From the NCBI RefSeq assembly GCF_900099965.1, contig NZ_FNDJ01000005.1:248001-312000 (forward strand): DNA of 64,000 nucleotides, in the 5' to 3' direction. Both the position numbers and the translations under genes were made by a program. The notes under the pieces were generated by a model. The model was given only the letters and a program-made list of their open reading frames with translations, searched no databases and was not told the origin of the DNA. This DNA comes from Nonomuraea jiangxiensis. GTDB lineage: Bacteria > Actinomycetota > Actinomycetes > Streptosporangiales > Streptosporangiaceae. Positions 24,554-32,761 of this stretch are shown one piece after another. Position 1 is the stretch's first letter. Each line of letters begins with the position of its first letter.

Positions 24554-24763
24554 ATGACTACCGGGGAACCCGGGCAGCCGCGGACCGACCGCAGCCCATG
24601 GAACTGGCTGCTGGTCCTGCCGATCGTGCTGCCGCTGTGCACGTTCCTGTTCAACGCCGATGAGCCCCGCCTGCTGGGCTTCCCGCTCTTCTACTGGCTG
24701 CAGCTCGCCTTCATCCTGGTGGGCGTCGGCACCACGACGCTCGTCTACAGGATGACCAGGTGA
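24554..24763 (+). CDS. DUF3311-type small membrane protein, symporter partner
   Basis: A 69-aa protein with two membrane helices (WNWLLVLPIVLPLCTFLF; LQLAFILVGVGTTTLVY) separated by a short loop. Such proteins are encoded directly upstream of MctP-type symporters and are presumed accessory subunits. RBS GGAGGG. The stop overlaps the symporter's GTG as GTGA. Confidence 0.85.
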   Translation: MTTGEPGQPRTDRSPWNWLLVLPIVLPLCTFLFNADEPRLLGFPLFYWLQLAFILVGVGTTTLVYRMTR

Positions 24764-26370
24764 GCCAGCACACGACCGAGCTGGTCGTCTTCATCGTGCT
24801 GTTCCTGCTGGTCAGCGGCATGGGGTTCGTGGCCGCGCGATGGCGGCGCCCGACCGATCTGGCCAGCCTGAACGAATGGGGGCTCGGCGGGCGCAGTTTC
24901 GGCTCGTGGATCACCTGGTTCCTGGTCGGCGGCGACCTCTACACGGCCTACACGTTCGTGGCGGTGCCCGCGCTGGTCTTCAGCTCGGGGGCGCTGGGGT
25001 TCTACGCGCTGCCGTACACCGTGGTGGTCTATCCGCTGGTGTTCCTGGTGCTGGCACGGATGTGGTCGGTGTCCCACGTGCACGGGTTCGTCACGCCGGC
25101 CGACTTCGTCCGGGCCCGGTTCGGGTCGCCGACGCTGGCGCTGGCCATCGCCATCACCGGGCTCGTGGCGACCATGCCGTACATCGCGCTGCAGCTCGTC
25201 GGCATCGAGGCGGTGCTGAAGGCGATGGGCATCACCGGGCACCTGCCGATCATCATCGCGTTCGCGATCCTGGCGGCCTACACCTACCAGTCGGGGCTGC
25301 GCGCGCCCGCGCTGATCGCGTTCGTGAAGGACACGCTCATCTACATCGTGATCCTGGCGGCGGTCATCTACATCCCGGCCCAGCTCGGCGGCTGGGACTC
25401 GATCTTCGACGCGGCCAAGGCCAAGTTCGAGGCCACGCCCGCGGCGGGCGACGGCCACCTCCTCAACGCCGGCAACCAGCTGCAGTACATCACGCTGGCG
25501 TTCGGCTCGGCGCTGGCGCTCTTCCTCTACCCGCACAGCCTCACCGGCGTGCTCGCCTCCAAGAACCGCAACGTCATCAAGCGGAACATGTCGGCGCTGC
25601 CCGCCTACAGCTTCCTGCTCGGCCTGATCGCGCTGCTCGGCTTCATGGCCATCGCGGCGGGCACCAAGCCGGTCATGAACGCCAACGGCAAGCCGGACAG
25701 CAACACCATCGTGCCGATGCTGTTCGACCAGATGTTCCCCGACTGGTTCACCGGCGTCGCCTACGCGGCGATCGGCATCGGCGCGCTGGTCCCTGCGGCC
25801 ATCATGTCGATCGCGGCGGCGAACCTGTTCACCCGCAACATCTACCGCGAATACCTGAACAAGGACGCCACCGACGCCCAGGAGGCCAACGTCTCCAAGC
25901 TGGTGTCGCTGGTGGTCAAGGTGGGCGCGGTGCTGTGCATCCTGCTGCTCGACCCGCAGTTCTCGATCGACCTGCAGCTCATCGGCGGTGTGATCATGCT
26001 GCAGACGCTCCCGGCGGTGGCGCTGGGGCTGTACACGCGCTGGTTCCACAAGGGCGGCCTGCTGGCGGGCTGGGCGGCCGGGCTCGCGGCCGGCATGTGG
26101 ATGCTCTACCTGATCCCGAACCCGGCCAGCGGCAAGGCGCACTTCGGCGGCTCGGCCTTCGGCCTGCAGAACCTGGGCTTCGACACCACCATGACGATCT
26201 ACGCCGGGTTCCTGGCGCTGGCCGTCAACCTGGTGGTGGCGGTGCTCGCCACTCTGGCCTTCCGGGCGGCCAAGGTGGCCGACGGCAAGGACGAGACCCG
26301 GCGTAGCGACTACTTCGCGGACGAGGGCGACCCCGACGTCAAGGACCTGGACCTGGCCGGCTCGCACTGA
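24760..26370 (+). CDS. Sodium:solute symporter, monocarboxylate (MctP-like) permease
   Basis: A 536-aa integral membrane protein with about 13 helices of the SSS family: WGLGGRSFGSWITWFLVGGDLYTAYTF, the central FIL-rich helices, LYPHSLTGVLASKNRNVIKRN and a hydrophilic tail. Similar to MctP/MctC carriers for acetate, propionate, lactate or pyruvate. GTG start in a 4-bp overlap with DUF3311. A propionyl-CoA synthetase is encoded 28 kb away, so a monocarboxylate role is plausible but not proven by context. Confidence 0.88.
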   Translation: MSQHTTELVVFIVLFLLVSGMGFVAARWRRPTDLASLNEWGLGGRSFGSWITWFLVGGDLYTAYTFVAVPALVFSSGALGFYALPYTVVVYPLVFLVLARMWSVSHVHGFVTPADFVRARFGSPTLALAIAITGLVATMPYIALQLVGIEAVLKAMGITGHLPIIIAFAILAAYTYQSGLRAPALIAFVKDTLIYIVILAAVIYIPAQLGGWDSIFDAAKAKFEATPAAGDGHLLNAGNQLQYITLAFGSALALFLYPHSLTGVLASKNRNVIKRNMSALPAYSFLLGLIALLGFMAIAAGTKPVMNANGKPDSNTIVPMLFDQMFPDWFTGVAYAAIGIGALVPAAIMSIAAANLFTRNIYREYLNKDATDAQEANVSKLVSLVVKVGAVLCILLLDPQFSIDLQLIGGVIMLQTLPAVALGLYTRWFHKGGLLAGWAAGLAAGMWMLYLIPNPASGKAHFGGSAFGLQNLGFDTTMTIYAGFLALAVNLVVAVLATLAFRAAKVADGKDETRRSDYFADEGDPDVKDLDLAGSH

Positions 26371-26389
26371 CCGGCTTCCCCTGAGCCAT

Positions 26390-26422
26390 CCCCGTCCGGG
26401 CCTGGGTCCGGCCCGGACGGGG
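26390..26422 (+). terminator. Terminator hairpin after the symporter
   Basis: A 12-bp perfect stem CCCCGTCCGGGC / GCCCGGACGGGG with a 9-nt loop, 19 bp past the stop; no T-run. Confidence 0.65.
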
Positions 26423-26423
26423 A

Positions 26424-26499
26424 CTCCAGGTTCGGGTACGAACTCCAGGCCCGCTCAGGGGCTCCAGGCCCGGACGGGCACTCCAGGGCGGGGCTCAGT
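26424..26499. repeat. 19-bp degenerate tandem repeat, four units
   Basis: CTCCAGG recurs at 26424, 26443, 26462 and 26481, exactly 19 bp apart, with variable filler. The array starts at the foot of the terminator and the last unit runs into the 3' end of the DUF6285 gene. Confidence 0.75.
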
Positions 26500-26863
26500 C
26501 CTCCGTCAGGTAGCGGGGGTTGGCGACCTCCAGTTTGGCCCGCACGGTCCGCTCCAGCGCTTCGGTGAGGGCGTGGCCGTCCTCGATCCGGCCCGCGCGG
26601 ATGGCAGCGGCCAGCTCGGCGTCGCCGGACACGCCCAGCTCGGCCAGCCGGGCGGCGTGCTCGGCGGCGTGGGCGGGCCCGAGCTCGATCTCGCGTTCCA
26701 CCATCCCCAGCACGTTGATCGCCACGCGGGTGTGGAAACGTACCCGGCCCTCGACCGCGGGCAGCACGTCGGACTGGAGGAAGTCGCGGACGGCGGCCAC
26801 GAGCTGCGCCGCCGTGGGCACGTCGTGCGGGCCCGCCTCGGATGGTGCGTCCGGTCCTGTCAT
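26495..26863 (-). CDS. DUF6285-like protein
   Basis: A 122-aa, mostly helical cytoplasmic protein: PTAAQLVAAVRDFLQSDVLP, RFHTRVAINVLGMVEREI, and the end VRAKLEVANPRYL. It matches what I recall of DUF6285, which is usually encoded beside an aminoglycoside-phosphotransferase-like protein and an acyl-CoA dehydrogenase. Both are encoded 1-3 kb away on the other strand, which supports the assignment. Biochemical role unknown. ATG 26863 has TAGGCA 6 nt upstream and no RBS. Confidence 0.72.
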   Translation of the reverse strand: MTGPDAPSEAGPHDVPTAAQLVAAVRDFLQSDVLPAVEGRVRFHTRVAINVLGMVEREIELGPAHAAEHAARLAELGVSGDAELAAAIRAGRIEDGHALTEALERTVRAKLEVANPRYLTED

Positions 26864-26944
26864 GGGACCTGCCTAGCAGATGGCGCGCTCCTCCCCAAAG
26901 AGGGCTTTATGCGGGTCCGATCATGGACCGGCTAGTCTGCGGCC

Positions 26945-27727
26945 ATGCGGACAGACTCTCCCTCCGCCCCGGTCCCGATGCTCGGGCCCCGGCTCATCCG
27001 GGCCGAGGTCGTCGTCGTGCTGTCGGTCTCGCTCGGCGCCAGCGCGCTGGTGGCGTTCGTACGGCTGATCGGCGCGCTCACGGCCCCCCAGGAGCTGAAG
27101 AACCAGCAGGCCGTGCTCGTCGGGTCGATGGCGCCGGGTCGGCCCTGGCTGGACCTGACCCTGCAGCTCGTCCAGATCGCGATCGCGGTGGCGCCGGTGG
27201 GGCTGGTGGCCTACCTGATGGTGCGCTCGGGCGAGTCGCTGCGGACCATCGGCACGGACTTCCGGCAGCCGGGGCGCGACCTGCTGCGCGGGGCGGCGCT
27301 CGCGGCCGCGATCGGCGGCTCGGGGCTGGCCTTCTACCTCGCGGTGTGGGCGTTCGGGGTGAACCTGACGGTCGTGCCCGGCGCGCTGCCGGAGGTGTGG
27401 TGGCAGGTGCCGGTGCTGCTGCTCGCCGCGGCGCAGAACGGGGTGCTGGAGGAGGTGGTGGTCGCCGGATACCTGCTGCACCGGCTGGGGCAGGCCGGGT
27501 GGGGACCGTGGCGGGCCCTGGTGGTGTCGTCGCTGCTGCGGGGGTCGTACCACCTGTATCAGGGCTTCGGGGGGTTCATCGGGAACGTGGTGATGGGGCT
27601 GGTGTTCGGGCGGATGTACCAGCGGTGGGGGCGGGCGATGCCGCTCGTGGTGGCGCACACGCTCATCGACGCCGTGGCCTTCGTCGGGTACGCCTTCCTG
27701 CGCGGCAAGGTGAGCTGGCTGCCCTGA
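26945..27727 (+). CDS. CPBP-family intramembrane protease-like protein
   Basis: A 260-aa membrane protein with about seven helices. The CPBP motifs are recognisable: LEEVVVAGYL, RGSYHLYQG and VVAHTLIDAV. In the first motif the family's EExxxR has Ala in place of Arg (EEVVVA), so activity may be altered; the Glu pair and both His residues remain. The ATG at 26945 lies 6 nt after TAGTCT (26933-26938): leaderless. It separates the DUF6285 gene from the acyl-CoA dehydrogenase gene. Confidence 0.85.
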   Translation: MRTDSPSAPVPMLGPRLIRAEVVVVLSVSLGASALVAFVRLIGALTAPQELKNQQAVLVGSMAPGRPWLDLTLQLVQIAIAVAPVGLVAYLMVRSGESLRTIGTDFRQPGRDLLRGAALAAAIGGSGLAFYLAVWAFGVNLTVVPGALPEVWWQVPVLLLAAAQNGVLEEVVVAGYLLHRLGQAGWGPWRALVVSSLLRGSYHLYQGFGGFIGNVVMGLVFGRMYQRWGRAMPLVVAHTLIDAVAFVGYAFLRGKVSWLP

Positions 27728-27733
27728 GCCCTG

Positions 27734-27763
27734 TTGACCCCGCGACGGGTCCGGGGGTGAGAT
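27734..27763 (+). promoter_or_regulatory. Promoter of the acyl-CoA dehydrogenase gene
   Basis: TTGACC (27734-27739), 18-nt spacer, TGAGAT (27758-27763), then 6 nt to the ATG at 27770. Good -35, moderate -10; implies a leaderless transcript. Confidence 0.5.
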
Positions 27764-27769
27764 CGCTGT

Positions 27770-28960
27770 ATGAGCTTCGCCGTGCCCGACAACGTCCGTC
27801 CGATCCGTGATGCCGTGCACGCGTTCATGACGGAGCGGGTGGAGCCCGCCGAGCCGGTGCTGCACGCGGGCGGGACCGAGGCCGCGGCGGTGCTGGACGA
27901 GCTGCGCGCCGAGGCCAGGAAGGAAGGGCTGTGGGCGCTCGGGCACCCGCGGGAGCTCGGCGGCGGCGGGCTGCCGTTCCTCGACTACGTCTATGTCAAC
28001 GAGGTGCAGGGGCGCAGCGAGTTCGGGCAGTTGGCGCTGGGCACGTACACGTTGCAGGACTCGCTCATGCTGCACGAGCACGCCTCGGCCGGGCAGCGGG
28101 AGCGCTACCTGGAGCCGCTGGTGCGGGGCGACATCGCGCCGAGCTTCGCCATGACCGAGCCGTCGGTGTCGAGCAGCGACCCCACCCAGATCCGGACGGC
28201 CGCCGTGCTCGACGGGGACGAATGGGTGATCAACGGGCACAAGTGGTTCACGACGGGGGCGTCGCGGGCGGCGTACACGACCGTGATGTGCCGGACCGAG
28301 CAGGACGCGCCGCCTCATCTGGCCTTCTCCATGATCCTCGTGCCGACGGACACGCCGGGCTACCGGATCGTGCGCGAGACGCCCGTGCTGGGGCTCGACG
28401 GGGCGCACTGCGAGGTCCGCTACGAGGACGTACGCGTGCCCGCCACGAACCTGCTGGGCACGCGCGGCCAGGGGTTCGTCATCGCGCAGAAGCGGCTCGG
28501 CCCGGGGCGGATCTTCCACTGCATGCGCTGGCTGGGGCAGGCACAGCGGGCCTTCGACCTGATGTGCCGCCGGCTCCACGAGCGCCGGGCGTTCGGCGAG
28601 CCGCTGGCCGGGAAGCAGCTCATGCGGCAGCACGTGTTCGACTCCTACGCCGAGATCCAGGCCGCCCGGCTGCTCACGCTCAACGCGGCCGAGGCCGTGG
28701 ACGCGGGCTCTCAGGCCCGGGTGGAGATCGGCGCGATCAAGGTGGTGGGCGCGCGCATGCTGCACAACGTGATCGACCGGGCCATCCAGGTGTACGGGGC
28801 CGCCGGGCTCACCCCGGACACCCCGCTGGAGCGGATGTACCGGCACGCGCGGGCGGGCCGGATCTACGACGGGCCGGACGAGGTGCACATCGACTCGGTG
28901 GGGCGGCGGATCCTGGGCGAGTACGCGGCTGGCGGCAACTGGGAGTTCGGCCTGCGATGA
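27770..28960 (+). CDS. Acyl-CoA dehydrogenase family protein (ACAD10/11-like)
   Basis: A 396-aa complete ACAD: FAMTEPSVSSSDPTQI (FAD/substrate region), WFTTGASRAAYTTVM, CEVRYEDVRVPATNLLG, and the C-terminal VYGAAGLTPDTPLERMYRHARAGRIYDGPDEVH. The pairing with an aminoglycoside-phosphotransferase-like gene downstream mirrors animal ACAD10/11, which join both domains and act on 4-hydroxyacyl-CoAs. The bacterial role may be similar. FAD-dependent, cytoplasmic. Confidence 0.9.
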   Translation: MSFAVPDNVRPIRDAVHAFMTERVEPAEPVLHAGGTEAAAVLDELRAEARKEGLWALGHPRELGGGGLPFLDYVYVNEVQGRSEFGQLALGTYTLQDSLMLHEHASAGQRERYLEPLVRGDIAPSFAMTEPSVSSSDPTQIRTAAVLDGDEWVINGHKWFTTGASRAAYTTVMCRTEQDAPPHLAFSMILVPTDTPGYRIVRETPVLGLDGAHCEVRYEDVRVPATNLLGTRGQGFVIAQKRLGPGRIFHCMRWLGQAQRAFDLMCRRLHERRAFGEPLAGKQLMRQHVFDSYAEIQAARLLTLNAAEAVDAGSQARVEIGAIKVVGARMLHNVIDRAIQVYGAAGLTPDTPLERMYRHARAGRIYDGPDEVHIDSVGRRILGEYAAGGNWEFGLR

Positions 28961-29015
28961 CGGGCGGCCGGCGAGCGGGCGGGCCCGCGACGACCCTCGG
29001 GGAGGCCGGTCCGCG

Positions 29016-29993
29016 ATGACGGACGCGCGTGCGGTCGTCCGTGAGGTGTTCGGGGCCGGGGCCGAGGTCGTCGCCCGCGTCCGGTTGCCCGGCGGGGCCT
29101 CGCGGGAGATGTGGGCGCTCGACGTCGTCACCTCCGGCGGCCGGCGGCACGAGCTGGTACTGCGGCTCGACTCCCCCGGCGCGGCCCTGGAGACGGGCGC
29201 CGGGCCGGCCGCCGAGACGGCGCTGATGCGGGCCGCGGCCGACGCGGGGGTGCCGGTGCCGCGGGTCGTCGCCGGCGGGGAGTCGTACATCCTCATGGAG
29301 CGCGTCGCGGGCGAGACGATCCCGCGCAAGATCCTGCGCGACGACGCCTACGCGGCGGCCAGGCCCCGGCTGGCCGGGCAGTGCGGGCGGGCGCTGGCGG
29401 CGATTCACCGCATGCCGCCCTCGTGCCTGCCCACCGGGAGCCCCACGGACGACGGCGCTGATCCGCTGCGGCGCTGGCGGGACGTGCTCGACCGGCTCGG
29501 CGAGCCGCACCCGGTGTTCGAGCTGGCGCTGCGGCGGCTGGCCGCCAACCGGCCGCCCGGGACACGGCGCACGGTGGTGCACGGCGACTTCCGCAACGGC
29601 AACCTGATCGTCGGGCCCGAGGGCATCCGGGCGGTGCTCGACTGGGAGCTGGCCCACCTCGGCGATCCCTTGGAGGACCTCGGGTGGCTGTGCGTGAAGG
29701 CGTGGCGGTTCGGCTCGCCGCTGCCGGTGGGCGGGTTCGGGGAGTACGAGGAGCTGATCGGCGCCTACGAGGAGGCCGGCGGGCAGCCGGTGGACCGGGA
29801 GGCGTTGCGGTGGTGGGAGACGTTCGGGGTGCTCAAGTGGGGGATCATCTGCGTCATGCAGACCATGCGGCACCTGCGCGGCGGCGCCCGCTCGGTGGAG
29901 CTGGCGGCGATCGGGCGCCGGGTGTGCGAGAACGAGTGGGACCTGCTCAGGATGATGCCGGCGCCGGGCGGCCGCCCGCGTCCCGGGGGCTGA
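29016..29993 (+). CDS. Phosphotransferase family protein (APH fold, ACAD10/11-associated type)
   Basis: A 325-aa kinase-fold protein: YILMERVAGETIPRKIL (hinge), VVHGDFRNGNLIV (catalytic loop with Asp and Asn) and VLDWELAHLGDPLEDLGWL (metal-binding Asp). Resistance to aminoglycosides is unlikely; this subgroup pairs with acyl-CoA dehydrogenases and is thought to phosphorylate hydroxyacyl-CoAs. It starts 55 nt after the dehydrogenase; a 20-codon frame bridges the two with ATGA overlaps at both ends. Its 3' end overlaps the convergent TetR gene by 47 bp. Confidence 0.88.
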   Translation: MTDARAVVREVFGAGAEVVARVRLPGGASREMWALDVVTSGGRRHELVLRLDSPGAALETGAGPAAETALMRAAADAGVPVPRVVAGGESYILMERVAGETIPRKILRDDAYAAARPRLAGQCGRALAAIHRMPPSCLPTGSPTDDGADPLRRWRDVLDRLGEPHPVFELALRRLAANRPPGTRRTVVHGDFRNGNLIVGPEGIRAVLDWELAHLGDPLEDLGWLCVKAWRFGSPLPVGGFGEYEELIGAYEEAGGQPVDREALRWWETFGVLKWGIICVMQTMRHLRGGARSVELAAIGRRVCENEWDLLRMMPAPGGRPRPGG

Positions 29994-30555
29994 GGGCGGC
30001 GGCGATCACGTCCACCAGGCCCTCCACCACCTGGGCGCGGTCCACCTCCGGATGGTCCAGCCACCAGTCGCCGGTCGTCTGCACCATGCCGACGAACGCG
30101 TGCCCGAGCACCTGCGCCCGCACCGGGTCGGGCACCGCGCGCTCGGTCGCCAGCACGCCGCCGAGCTCCTCGCCCAGGCCGCGCACCAGCGAGGTCATGT
30201 GGGAGCGGATCCTGCTGTCCTCGGCGCTGGCCCGGTGGACCAGGAACCGGTAGAGGTTGACGTTGGCCGAGACCAGGTCGAGGTAGACGCCGATGGCCGC
30301 CCTGGCCCTGGCCCGCAGGTCGGCCTCCGCTTCGGCGATCTTGGGCCGGAGCTGGGCGATGACCGTGTGCACGTGGCGGTCGGCCAGTGCCTGGTAGAGG
30401 CCGCTCTTGTCGCCGAAGTGGCGGTAGAGGATGGGCTTGGTGATGCCCGCCTCGGCGGCGATGGCCGCCATCGACACCTCGGGGCCGCCGCTCTGGATGA
30501 CCCGGTCGGCCGCGTCGAGCAGCGCCCTGCGCCGATCCGGGTCCCGTCCGCTCAC
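29947..30555 (-). CDS. TetR-family regulator
   Basis: A 202-aa protein with the HTH VSMAAIAAEAGITKPILYRHFGDKSGLYQALADRH and a TetR_C-like helical domain. GTG 30555 overlaps the stop of the membrane-protein gene (GTGA), so they are coupled. The 3' end overlaps the phosphotransferase gene by 47 bp tail to tail. It may control the adjacent acyl-CoA genes or the co-transcribed membrane protein; no palindrome decides this. Confidence 0.9.
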   Translation of the reverse strand: MSGRDPDRRRALLDAADRVIQSGGPEVSMAAIAAEAGITKPILYRHFGDKSGLYQALADRHVHTVIAQLRPKIAEAEADLRARARAAIGVYLDLVSANVNLYRFLVHRASAEDSRIRSHMTSLVRGLGEELGGVLATERAVPDPVRAQVLGHAFVGMVQTTGDWWLDHPEVDRAQVVEGLVDVIAAALSPRDAGGRPAPASS

Positions 30556-31007
30556 CCGCTCAGGATAGATCGCAACCGGGCGGGCAGCAGCGCCGAGAGC
30601 ACCAGCAGCGCGCCGATGAGGGCGTAGAGTCCGCTCGTTCCCGCCAGGGTGCCCGGCGGCTCCCCGAGCTCGGCCCACGGCGCGCCGGGCTGCGCCCACG
30701 GCAGGCCGCCCGCGCGCGCCCAGGGCAGGGTGCCCGCCAGGCCGAGCGCGGCGTCCAGGTCCATGGCGAACAGGGCTCCGGCGGCGGCCAGCGGCAGTCC
30801 GCAGGCGAGCGCGGCCGGGGGCCAGGCGGTCAGCAGGGCGACGATGACGGCCACCGCCGCCAGGTAGCCCAGGGCCGCCGGTGCGGGGCCGAACGTGGCG
30901 TGGCTCGTACGCAGGGCCTTGGCGGCGGCTTCTGTCAGGTAGTAGACGGGGACGAGGGCGGCCAGGCCGGTGAAGGTGCCCATCAGGCGGCGGATCTCGG
31001 GGGTCAC
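30552..31007 (-). CDS. Hypothetical membrane protein, 151 aa
   Basis: Four probable membrane helices (TFTGLAALVPVYYL, LGYLAAVAVIVALLTAW, ALACGLPLAAAGALFAM, LYALIGALLVLSALL) with a Trp/Pro-rich loop (LPWARAGGLPWAQPGAPWAE) that contains an internal repeat. No family recognised. It is the first gene of a two-gene unit with the TetR regulator. GTG 31007 is the likely start. Confidence 0.65.
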   Translation of the reverse strand: MTPEIRRLMGTFTGLAALVPVYYLTEAAAKALRTSHATFGPAPAALGYLAAVAVIVALLTAWPPAALACGLPLAAAGALFAMDLDAALGLAGTLPWARAGGLPWAQPGAPWAELGEPPGTLAGTSGLYALIGALLVLSALLPARLRSILSG

Positions 31008-31172
31008 AGCGGTCTTCGTCCCCGCCTTGCCCGGCGGTTACGCACCGTACCGGGGAGGTGGTGGGTTCGTCCGCATTGATCACGCGCCGTATCGGGGGGC
31101 CGGCTCGCACCTTTCGGGCATTCGGCGGATTTGGGTCGGGCATCGCGTAGATTCGGGGGATATGTTCGGATC

Positions 31173-31850
31173 ATGAGTAACGTTGGCACAGGCCCTGGGC
31201 CCATCACTCCTGACGGCTCCTCAGTCGACTTCTACAGCCTGCTCCGGCCGGGCGCCGAGCCGGACCTCGTCGCCCAGGTGACCCCGCCCGGCGGGTCCGT
31301 CCTCGAGCTGGGCGCGGGCGTCGGCCGAGTGACGCACGCGCTCGTCGAGCGCGGGTTCGAGGTGGTGGCCGTGGACGAGTCGGCCGAGATGCTGGCCCGC
31401 GTCCGCGGCGTGGAAACGGTGCTGGGGCGGGTCGAGAGCCTGCGGCTCGACCGGCGCTTCGACACCGTCATGCTGGCCTCGCAGCTGGTGAACACCGTGG
31501 ACGACCGGTCCAGGCGCGAGCTGCTCGGGTCGTGCGCGCGGCACGTCAAGTCCGGGGGCTCGGTCCTGATCCAGTGGATGCCCCCCGAGGCGCACGACCG
31601 GTGGCACGTGGGGATGGGACGCGAGGACGGCGACGTCACAATCACGATGGCGGCGGTGGAGCAGGTCTCGCCGGGGATCTTTCACGCGACCATGCGCTAC
31701 GGCCACGGCGAGGACACGGTGTGGACGCAGTCGTTCGCGTCCAAGCGGCTCACGGACGACGAGCTGGCGGCCGATCTGACGGCCGAGGGGCTGCGGCTGG
31801 ACCGGTTCCTGACCGAGGACCGCACCTGGGTGGTGGCCACGACCATCTGA
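31173..31850 (+). CDS. Class I SAM-dependent methyltransferase
   Basis: A 225-aa Rossmann methyltransferase: motif I VLELGAGVGRVTHAL, then VVAVDESAEML (motif II acid), LASQLVNTVD (motif IV region). No target-recognition domain or DPPY/NPPY motif, so a small-molecule substrate is more likely than DNA. ATG 31173 is the only start consistent with homology. It precedes the nuclease/helicase operon by 88 bp on the same strand, but that operon appears to have its own promoter. Confidence 0.85.
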   Translation: MSNVGTGPGPITPDGSSVDFYSLLRPGAEPDLVAQVTPPGGSVLELGAGVGRVTHALVERGFEVVAVDESAEMLARVRGVETVLGRVESLRLDRRFDTVMLASQLVNTVDDRSRRELLGSCARHVKSGGSVLIQWMPPEAHDRWHVGMGREDGDVTITMAAVEQVSPGIFHATMRYGHGEDTVWTQSFASKRLTDDELAADLTAEGLRLDRFLTEDRTWVVATTI

Positions 31851-31926
31851 CCCGGGCGGCTTTACGTCGTAGATCACGTGTTCGCCTCGATGGCGCGAAA
31901 TTACTGGAAAATGCTGGGACTGTTGG

Positions 31927-31932
31927 TACGCT
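31927..31932 (+). promoter_or_regulatory. -10 hexamer of the nuclease/helicase operon
   Basis: TACGCT ends 6 nt before the ATG at 31939 and no RBS is present, so the first gene is probably translated from a leaderless mRNA. Confidence 0.5.
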
Positions 31933-31938
31933 CGCGCC

Positions 31939-32721
31939 ATGAGTGACCGGCTGGACGATCTTGAGCGGCGGATCGACGAGCTGCGGGCCGGGGTGCGCAA
32001 GGCCATGCGGCACCGGGACCCGGCCACCGCCCGCACGCTGCGGGCCGAGCTGCGCTCCGCCGAACGCGCCTGGGACGCCCTCGTGAGCGGCGAGCAGCCG
32101 GAGGTCAAGGCGGAGCCGCCACGACTGGTCACCGTACGCGAGCAGGTGCACCAGGGGCTGCGGCTGCTGGGGGCGGCCGCGCAGCCGAGGCTGATCGTGG
32201 CCGTCAGCGACGCGTTCTTCGGCGGCACGATCCGCAGCGCCCAGCTCACCAGCCTGCGCCGGGACGAGGAGCGCTCGTTCCGGTCATCGCCGCACGGCCG
32301 GCCGTACTATCTGTGCGCCGCCCTCACCGACCGCCTGTCCGCCGCCCGCGGCCTGCTCACCCTCAGCACCTGGCCGCTGGAGCGGCGCGTGGTCGGCCCG
32401 CTCAGCCCCCGCGTCGACTTCCTGACCTGCGCCATCGCGGTGGCGGAACACGGGGAGGAGCACGGGGCGGGCGACGGGCGGGCGGCCCGATTACTGGTCA
32501 GGATGGCCAGGAACATCCCCGGCGCCACCGACGGCACGTTCGGCCCGCCGGTCCCCGGCCAGGTGGCCGCGGCGGCCCGCGCCGAGCTGCGGGTGCACGC
32601 CGAGCGCGACACGCGGGACCGCGCCGAGCTGGCGGAACGCGCGACGGCGCAGCTCGGTGACACCGCCCGGCTGTTCGGCGCCGCTACGCTGATGACGATC
32701 AAGAAGGAGAATGCCAAGTGA
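31939..32721 (+). CDS. Unknown protein, first gene of the nuclease/helicase operon
   Basis: 260 aa, family not recognised. Residues 1-50 form a charged coiled coil (RLDDLERRIDELRAGVRKAM). Residues 60-130 look like a compact helix-rich, possibly winged-helix domain (LVTVREQVHQGLRLLGAAAQ; AFFGGTIRSAQLTSLRRDEE; RPYYLCAALTDRL). Residues 130-260 are helical with a basic end. No membrane or signal segment and no catalytic motif. Its role may be DNA or partner recognition for the nuclease and helicase encoded downstream. Its stop is 40 nt before the chosen start of the nuclease gene, or overlaps it if ATG 32711 is used. Confidence 0.72.
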   Translation: MSDRLDDLERRIDELRAGVRKAMRHRDPATARTLRAELRSAERAWDALVSGEQPEVKAEPPRLVTVREQVHQGLRLLGAAAQPRLIVAVSDAFFGGTIRSAQLTSLRRDEERSFRSSPHGRPYYLCAALTDRLSAARGLLTLSTWPLERRVVGPLSPRVDFLTCAIAVAEHGEEHGAGDGRAARLLVRMARNIPGATDGTFGPPVPGQVAAAARAELRVHAERDTRDRAELAERATAQLGDTARLFGAATLMTIKKENAK

Positions 32722-32761
32722 GCGGCTGGAAGCGGGAAGGCCCGCCCCACGGGGTGAGGCC

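Noticed and set aside
29016..29993. Aminoglycoside resistance gene
   Set aside because: Context and motifs fit the acyl-CoA-dehydrogenase-linked phosphotransferase subgroup.
31173..31850. Methyltransferase as the modification partner of the nuclease operon
   Set aside because: No DPPY/NPPY motif or target-recognition domain, separate promoter for the operon; a small-molecule enzyme is more likely.
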